From: an uncultured Pseudomonadota bacterium
Lineage (GTDB): Bacteria; Pseudomonadota; Gammaproteobacteria; Burkholderiales; SG8-39
DNA: 18,332 nt
Direction of reading: 5' to 3'
Assembly: GCA_903895005.1 (NCBI GenBank)
Contig: CAITSH010000397.1
Span: forward strand, 1-18,332
Below, piece by piece: positions 13,480-18,332 of this stretch. A program made the translations under genes and the position numbers. Each line of letters starts with the position of its first letter. The first letter of the stretch is position 1. The notes beneath the pieces are model-generated. The model searched no databases, was not told the origin of the DNA, and saw nothing but the letters and a program-made list of their open reading frames with translations.

Positions 13480-15198
13480 CTACATCCGGTCGGTCAGGTC
13501 GACCACGCGCATCAGCTCGTCCAAGGCGGTCGTGCCGTCAAGGACGCGGCGCACGCCGTCATCCGCAAGAGTGTGAAAGCCCTTTCCTATCGCAGCCTTG
13601 TGGATTTCCCTGGCACTTGCGCGGTGGGCTACCATTTCATCCAGATCCGCGTCCATCTTGAGCAGTTCCATGATGGCGATCCGACCCTTGTAACCCTGAT
13701 AGTCGCAATGGTCGCAACCGACGGCCCGGTACAGTGTGGGCGGTTTGTCGGGGCGTACGGCCAGCATGCGACATTCCGGGGCAGTAGCCTCGTAGGGCTG
13801 GCGGCAATGCCGGCAGAGTTTGCGCATAAGGCGCTGCGCGACGATGCCGATGATATTGCCGGCCAGTATGTCCGGAACGATGCCAATGTCCGCGAGGCGC
13901 GGCAGCGCGCCCAGCGCTGAATTCGTGTGGAGTGTGGAGTAGACCTGGTGGCCTGTCATGGCGGCGCGAAATGCCATTTGCGCCGTGTCTTCATCGCGCA
14001 CCTCACCCACGAGGATGACGTCCGGGTCCTGGCGCATAAGGGAACGTATGCCGTTGGCGAAGTCCATTTTGGCCGCTTCGGAAACGGAAGTCTGGCGTAT
14101 TAATGTCATCGGATATTCGACCGGATCCTCGAGGGTCATGATGTTGATGCCATCATGATTGATGTGGTTGAGTACCGAGTAAAGCGTGGTTGTCTTGCCG
14201 CTACCCGTCGGGCCGGTGACCAGGATGATTCCTTCTGGCCTCGCGATCATTTTCTTAAGCAATGCGAGTTGCGACGCTTCCAATCCCAGCATGTCGAGTG
14301 GAACAATGCCTTTTTGGCGGTCAAGGATACGCAGCACGACGTTTTCGCCGTGGGTCGTGACCTGGGATGAAACCCGAAAATCGACCGGCCGTCCGGTCAG
14401 GGTAAGCGAGATGCGCCCGTCCTGGGGGGCCCGCGTTTCCGCGATGTTCATGCCGGCAAGCACCTTGAGTCGAACCGTCATGGCAGGCCAATAGGTTTTG
14501 TGCAGGGAGCGAATCTGGCGCAGCACGCCGTCTATGCGATATCGTATGCGAAGGAAATTTTGTTCCGGCTCGAAGTGCACGTCCGAGGCCCCCTGCTCGA
14601 CGGCGTCTGCAAGCAGAGAGGAAACCAGCCTGACGACAGGCTGGCTGTACTCGTCACCCGAAGAGTGCAGGCTCTGATAATCAATCTCGCCGGTCTCGAT
14701 CTCGTGCAGGATGCCGTCTATCGAGAGTTCGAGTCCGTAGTATTGCTCGATGGCGCGGGCGATTTCCGTCTCGCCGGAAAGGCGTGCTTCGAGTTCCATT
14801 TCGCCGCGAAGCTGCGCCCTGACCTGGTCAAGCGCGACGACGTTGTTCGTGTCGGCGATGGCGATAATGAGCCTGTGCTTTTCTCTATCCAGCGCAACCG
14901 GGAATATGTGGTGCCTTTTCGCAAAATCGCGCGGTATGAGTTTGATTGCACCCGCATCGACAACGATTTGCGACAGGTCGACACCCTGCAGTCCGAGCTT
15001 TTCGGACAATGCATCGCGCAGCGTGGCTTCCGATACGAAACCCAACTGCACCAGCAGTCGGCCGACCGGCTGATTTGACTTTAACTGTTCAAGGAGCGCG
15101 ATGCGAAGCTGGTCCTCGGTCAGGATCCCCTGGGAGATCAGGATCTGGCCGATGTGACGCTTGGCCTGGGGGGCCGCGGTTGTAGCCGGTGGGGGCAT
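13480..15198 (-). CDS. mshE: MshE-type pilus assembly ATPase (GspE/PilB family)
   Basis: A 572-residue hexameric secretion ATPase that powers pilus extension. Counting from the ATG at 15198, residues 15-67 hold an MshEN domain of two 24-residue motifs (starting HIGQILISQG and PVGRLLVQLG) 5 residues apart, the fold that binds cyclic di-GMP in MshE. The core has the Walker A loop GPTGSGKT (329-336), an Asp box (LEDPVEYP), a His box (STLHTNSA) and Walker B VILVGEVRD (394-402). Two CxxC pairs (Cys462/465 and Cys495/498) form the zinc-binding site usual in this family. A TTG at 15213 in the same frame would add five residues (MALPA); neither start has a good ribosome binding site. The gene begins 19 bases after the TPR gene stop. 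Confidence 0.92.
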   Translation of the reverse strand: MPPPATTAAPQAKRHIGQILISQGILTEDQLRIALLEQLKSNQPVGRLLVQLGFVSEATLRDALSEKLGLQGVDLSQIVVDAGAIKLIPRDFAKRHHIFPVALDREKHRLIIAIADTNNVVALDQVRAQLRGEMELEARLSGETEIARAIEQYYGLELSIDGILHEIETGEIDYQSLHSSGDEYSQPVVRLVSSLLADAVEQGASDVHFEPEQNFLRIRYRIDGVLRQIRSLHKTYWPAMTVRLKVLAGMNIAETRAPQDGRISLTLTGRPVDFRVSSQVTTHGENVVLRILDRQKGIVPLDMLGLEASQLALLKKMIARPEGIILVTGPTGSGKTTTLYSVLNHINHDGINIMTLEDPVEYPMTLIRQTSVSEAAKMDFANGIRSLMRQDPDVILVGEVRDEDTAQMAFRAAMTGHQVYSTLHTNSALGALPRLADIGIVPDILAGNIIGIVAQRLMRKLCRHCRQPYEATAPECRMLAVRPDKPPTLYRAVGCDHCDYQGYKGRIAIMELLKMDADLDEMVAHRASAREIHKAAIGKGFHTLADDGVRRVLDGTTALDELMRVVDLTDRM

Positions 15199-15217
15199 AG
15201 CGGGTAGCGCCAAATTA

Positions 15218-16603
15218 CTACTGCTGGAGTTCGCGAATGCGCGTGGTGGCGCGAGTACGGTCGAACGTCGAGGGCCGCGTTCCGCTCAGGGTCAGCGCTT
15301 TTTGGTAGTAGTCCAAGGCGAGCTTGCCCTGACGAATATGATCGAGGCTCACCGCTAGATTGTAGGCGTAATCCGGATTCTCCGGTTCGCTTGCCAAGGC
15401 CTTGAAATAGGCGGCTTGAGCCTCGGGCCACCGTGCCTGCAAGGCCATCTGATTGCCAAGCGCGAAATGGAGGAATCCGGCCTCGGGTTGATTCGCGATC
15501 AGGCTTTTCAGCCTGCTTTCTGATTGCACGGGGTCAGCCTGACCGCGCAAGGCGATGAGTCCGGACAGCGCATGCGCGTCTCGGGGGTCGGATTCCAGTA
15601 GTTTGAGGTAGCGCGCCTCGGCGGAGTCGAACTGTCCGCTGCGCGCATCGATCGCCGCGAGACCCAGCATCGCATCGCGGTTGGATGGGTCTGTTTTCAA
15701 GGCGTCGGAATAGGCCTGACGGGCCGTCGCGAGGTCGCCTTTTTGATAAGCGTCGAACGCCTGTTCGAGTTGCTGGTCGGTGCGCGCGGCAGAAGACATC
15801 GAGGGTGTCACGCGAGTCCCGGATTGCCTTGGGCGCGGTGCGCTCGTGCGTTCAATCGGTTGGGGAACAGACCTGGAGATGACCACTGGCGAGTTGGCAG
15901 AGGATGCCGCGGGAACGACTGGGCGCGTTACAGGCGTGGTAGCGGCAGGCGGCGCGCTCTGTGCCAATGCCGGACGGGTTGCCTGATCTGGCACCGCACT
16001 GGCCGGATTCGCAACCGCTGCGCCGGAAGGCGTTACGTTAGGGCCGGGGCTGGCAAGCGGATCCACGGCAGCTGGGGCGGCAGCCGGGGCGATCGGCTCT
16101 GGCGCGCGCGCCGGGGTGTTCGCAACCGTTGTTGGAGCGACGATGTAGCGAGGCTGTAATTGCCACCAGAAATAGCCGATCGCGCCGATGGCAAATACGC
16201 CTAGCGCCGCCAGAGTGTAATAAAAGGGCTTGCGCGGGTTGTAATCTTCCAGACCCTTGGCATCAAATAATTGCTTGGCTGCGGCTTGATCCTGTGCGGG
16301 CTCGACCGATTCTTCGGTAAATATCGGCTCCGGAGCAGTGCGGCTGGACGGGGACAAAGACGAAGCTGGACGAAGCGGTGTCGCTGCTTCGGCGGAGATT
16401 TGGGTTGATCCGGATGAGAGCAGGTCTTCGGAGGTTATTTCCAGTTGTTGGGTGATGTCCGGCAGGTTTTCTCGCGTAATGATCGGCTTTTCGGAGACGG
16501 GGCTGGACGGCGTGAATTCGATTTCAGTCGGCTTGCTCGAGGCTGGCTGGGCACCCTGCTTTGCAAGTTCAGCCTTTTTCAATGCTTCGAGCAACAGGCT
16601 CAC
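15218..16603 (-). CDS. MshN-like TPR protein of the pilus operon
   Basis: A 461-residue bitopic protein. The N-terminus SLLLEALKKAE is the short cytoplasmic helix found in MshN, GspB/ExeB and related pilus or secretion proteins. An acidic, Ser/Pro-rich cytoplasmic linker follows, then one membrane helix at about 127-147 (FYYTLAALGVFAIGAIGYFWW), a long Pro/Ala-rich periplasmic spacer (about 155-265), and four to five TPR units from about 277 to the end (for example AYQKGDLATARQAYSDALKTDP). It probably crosses the periplasm and helps the secretin to assemble or be placed. The start is GTG; GTGA overlaps the mshL stop by 4 bases, so translation is coupled. In Vibrio an AAA ATPase gene, mshM, stands between mshL and mshN; here the two genes touch directly. 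Confidence 0.8.
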   Translation of the reverse strand: MSLLLEALKKAELAKQGAQPASSKPTEIEFTPSSPVSEKPIITRENLPDITQQLEITSEDLLSSGSTQISAEAATPLRPASSLSPSSRTAPEPIFTEESVEPAQDQAAAKQLFDAKGLEDYNPRKPFYYTLAALGVFAIGAIGYFWWQLQPRYIVAPTTVANTPARAPEPIAPAAAPAAVDPLASPGPNVTPSGAAVANPASAVPDQATRPALAQSAPPAATTPVTRPVVPAASSANSPVVISRSVPQPIERTSAPRPRQSGTRVTPSMSSAARTDQQLEQAFDAYQKGDLATARQAYSDALKTDPSNRDAMLGLAAIDARSGQFDSAEARYLKLLESDPRDAHALSGLIALRGQADPVQSESRLKSLIANQPEAGFLHFALGNQMALQARWPEAQAAYFKALASEPENPDYAYNLAVSLDHIRQGKLALDYYQKALTLSGTRPSTFDRTRATTRIRELQQ

Positions 16604-18332
16604 TGGCGGGTTCCTTCAAGAACGGGTTTGCCAGGATTGGGCCTGGACAAAAAGTCGTCGCCGGGAACGAAAGAGCGATATGCGCGGAAGTCACCGTTGA
16701 TGCTCGCATCCCTTATTACCAGGGGACGAAGGAAAATCACCAGCTCCGTTTTTGCATTGGTGTTGTTGCGCTGGGTGAAAAGATCACCGAAAACCGGAAT
16801 ACGATTTACGCCTGGAATGCCGTCCTCGTTGTTGGTTACCGAGTCTTGGATCAGTCCGCCCATGACCGCAGTCTCACCGCTAGCGACCTTGATCAGCGAT
16901 TCCATTTCACGGGTTTGAATCTGTGGAATCCTGTTTTTGATTCCCGCGGCCAAGTTTGGCGTTGGATCATCCACATAGCTAAGGACGCGCGTCACGGCTG
17001 GACGTAAATTAAGCAATATCGTGTCATCCGCCGAGATCTGTGGTGTCACATTCATGACAAAGCCCACCGGGACGACGTTAGGAGTTGCGGTAAATGATGT
17101 CTGAGCTGTCGCAGTAGCCGTGGCGGCAATCGTGTCCGACTTGATGGTGAAGTAGACCAGATTGTCGACCACTTTCAGAATTGCGCTTTGGTTGTTAATG
17201 ACGCTTATCCTCGGGCTGGATAGAACGCGAACCGTGCCAAAAGACTCGAGTAATTGCAATGAGGCGGTGAAAGAGTCGGTGACATAATTAAGCGTAAAAA
17301 AACTGCCTGCAGGCGTTGCGGTAGATGTGCCCGTGACCGCCTGAGCGGCACGGGTTCCGGTCGGGCCGCGTCGGAAGAGGCTCCAGTTGATGCCCGACTG
17401 GTAGTTGTTGTTAAGCGTCACTTCAGCGATGGTCGCTTCGATCATCACCTGCCGTTTGGCACTTACCAGAACCTGATCGAGAAATTCCTGGATTTTTTCG
17501 TGCTGGCGGCTCGTGGCGCGGATGATAAGAACGCCAGCCTCGGCATTGGCGATCACGGAGGCGGCTTCGCGGAACGTGGAGCCTTGTTGCGCTGGCGCTA
17601 CCGGGGCCGTTGGGGTGCCTCCCGCGCCGGTGGCGGGCGCTGCCGCCGCCGGAGTCGCAGATGGTTGTCCGGCTGCCGCGGTTTGCGTGCCAGTGGCCGG
17701 AATCAATTTGTCCGTCTCGTGCAGGATATCCTTCACGTTGTTGACCATTGTGAGCCAGAACTTGTTGTCTGACCGGTTCTGAACCTGCGCCGATGAAGCA
17801 TTGCTGCCGCCGGAGGATCCTCCGCTCGACCCGGATGAGCCGGGTCCCGAGGAAATCTGCCCGGACACGCCAATTTGTCCGGTGCTGGTGCGCTCGAGGT
17901 TGACGTAGTCGATTTTGTAGATGCGCAGGAATGGCGAATCCGGCATTACCAGAAGGTTAGGGCCGTCGAGTTCCCAGCGCATGTCTGTCTGCTTTGATAT
18001 ACGCGACAATAGCTGGGGCAGAGTTTGGTCGATGGCGTTTAGCGTGACCGAGCCGCGAATACCCGGATGCACGTCAACGTTGATCTTGGCGTCGCGCGCG
18101 AGCGCAAACAGCAACTCGGCGACCGGCACGTTATTGACGACAACGCTATACGTTTCGGCTTTTACCGCCGGCCTGGGTTTAGGCAGTGCTATTGGAAATT
18201 GCACCGGTGGCGGGATGTTTTCCACCGATTTTTCCGGCTCCGCGCGAATGTGTGCAGCGGACGGTTTCATTGGCGGAGTGGCGCAAGCCGCTAGCAGCAA
18301 CGCCGAGGAGACCGCGACAAGTTGTCTTGTTC
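16600..18332 (-). CDS. mshL: MshL-type pilus secretin (5' end outside window)
   Basis: At least 577 residues of an outer-membrane secretin lipoprotein. The reading frame stays open to the right edge. The visible N-terminus TRQLVAVSSALLLAAC is the end of a lipoprotein signal peptide with lipobox LAAC, so the true ATG lies beyond 18332; the TTG at 18300 falls inside the signal peptide and is not the start. Counting from that TTG, residues 51-110 form an STN-like domain (YSVVVNNVPVAELLFALARD), then an N1-type domain interrupted by a Gly/Ser stretch (about 151-170) and an Ala/Pro/Thr stretch (about 203-240), and the secretin pore from about 285, ending in the signature IPGVNRIPVFGDLF with ELVIFLRPLVI. 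It forms the ring through which the pilus leaves the cell. First gene of the visible operon. Confidence 0.92.
   Translation of the reverse strand, partial: TRQLVAVSSALLLAACATPPMKPSAAHIRAEPEKSVENIPPPVQFPIALPKPRPAVKAETYSVVVNNVPVAELLFALARDAKINVDVHPGIRGSVTLNAIDQTLPQLLSRISKQTDMRWELDGPNLLVMPDSPFLRIYKIDYVNLERTSTGQIGVSGQISSGPGSSGSSGGSSGGSNASSAQVQNRSDNKFWLTMVNNVKDILHETDKLIPATGTQTAAAGQPSATPAAAAPATGAGGTPTAPVAPAQQGSTFREAASVIANAEAGVLIIRATSRQHEKIQEFLDQVLVSAKRQVMIEATIAEVTLNNNYQSGINWSLFRRGPTGTRAAQAVTGTSTATPAGSFFTLNYVTDSFTASLQLLESFGTVRVLSSPRISVINNQSAILKVVDNLVYFTIKSDTIAATATATAQTSFTATPNVVPVGFVMNVTPQISADDTILLNLRPAVTRVLSYVDDPTPNLAAGIKNRIPQIQTREMESLIKVASGETAVMGGLIQDSVTNNEDGIPGVNRIPVFGDLFTQRNNTNAKTELVIFLRPLVIRDASINGDFRAYRSFVPGDDFLSRPNPGKPVLEGTRQ

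Noticed and set aside
17811..17824. Perfect palindrome CGGAGGATCCTCCG as an operator or recombination site
   Set aside because: It lies inside Gly/Ser codons of the secretin and is more simply a result of repetitive Gly/Ser coding; no second copy seen.

Overview
The window reads as a piece of a betaproteobacterial chromosome (inference from a kdsD/kpsF gene divergent from a CPA2-type antiporter, the mid-to-high GC coding style, and the MSHA-type pilus operon). No rRNA, tRNA, CRISPR array, transposase or phage gene is visible, and no gene-free stretch exceeds about 150 bases.

Left edge (1-2260). The 5' end of an arabinose-5-phosphate isomerase gene (lipopolysaccharide Kdo synthesis) runs off the left side on the minus strand. 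A KefB/KefC/YbaL-like potassium/proton antiporter diverges from it on the plus strand. It ends at a hairpin with A and T tracts that can terminate transcription from both sides.

Middle (2260-6414). A solitary prepilin gene on the minus strand has a good ribosome binding site and a possible sigma-54 promoter with phased repeats behind it. Upstream of it lie a membrane-anchored helical protein and an ABC-2 permease with no ATPase gene beside it. Divergent from the permease is an orphan membrane histidine kinase, also preceded by a sigma-54-like element. The mix of pilin, ABC permease, anchored partner and sensor kinase recalls the pilS/pilA/pilGHI part of the Myxococcus type IV pilus cluster, but this comparison is an inference.

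Right part (6422-18332). One tightly packed minus-strand operon, read from right to left, encodes a mannose-sensitive-haemagglutinin (MSHA)-type type IV pilus machine: secretin MshL (5' end outside the window), a TPR protein (MshN-like), assembly ATPase MshE, platform protein MshG, a PilM/PilN-like protein (MshI-like), a PilO-like protein (MshJ-like), a PilP-like periplasmic protein (MshK-like), a very large minor pilin, a second prepilin with matching sequence blocks, and an internally duplicated four-helix membrane protein of unknown function. Genes overlap by 4 bases or abut stop-to-start at several junctions, which indicates translational coupling.

No mshA-like major pilin, MshM ATPase, retraction ATPase or prepilin peptidase lies in the operon part seen. 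The lone prepilin at 2260-2919 is therefore the best local candidate for the fibre subunit. The most unusual items are the two pilin-like proteins with shared and duplicated domains, the four-helix duplicated protein, and the prepilin/ABC-permease/kinase module with possible sigma-54 control.
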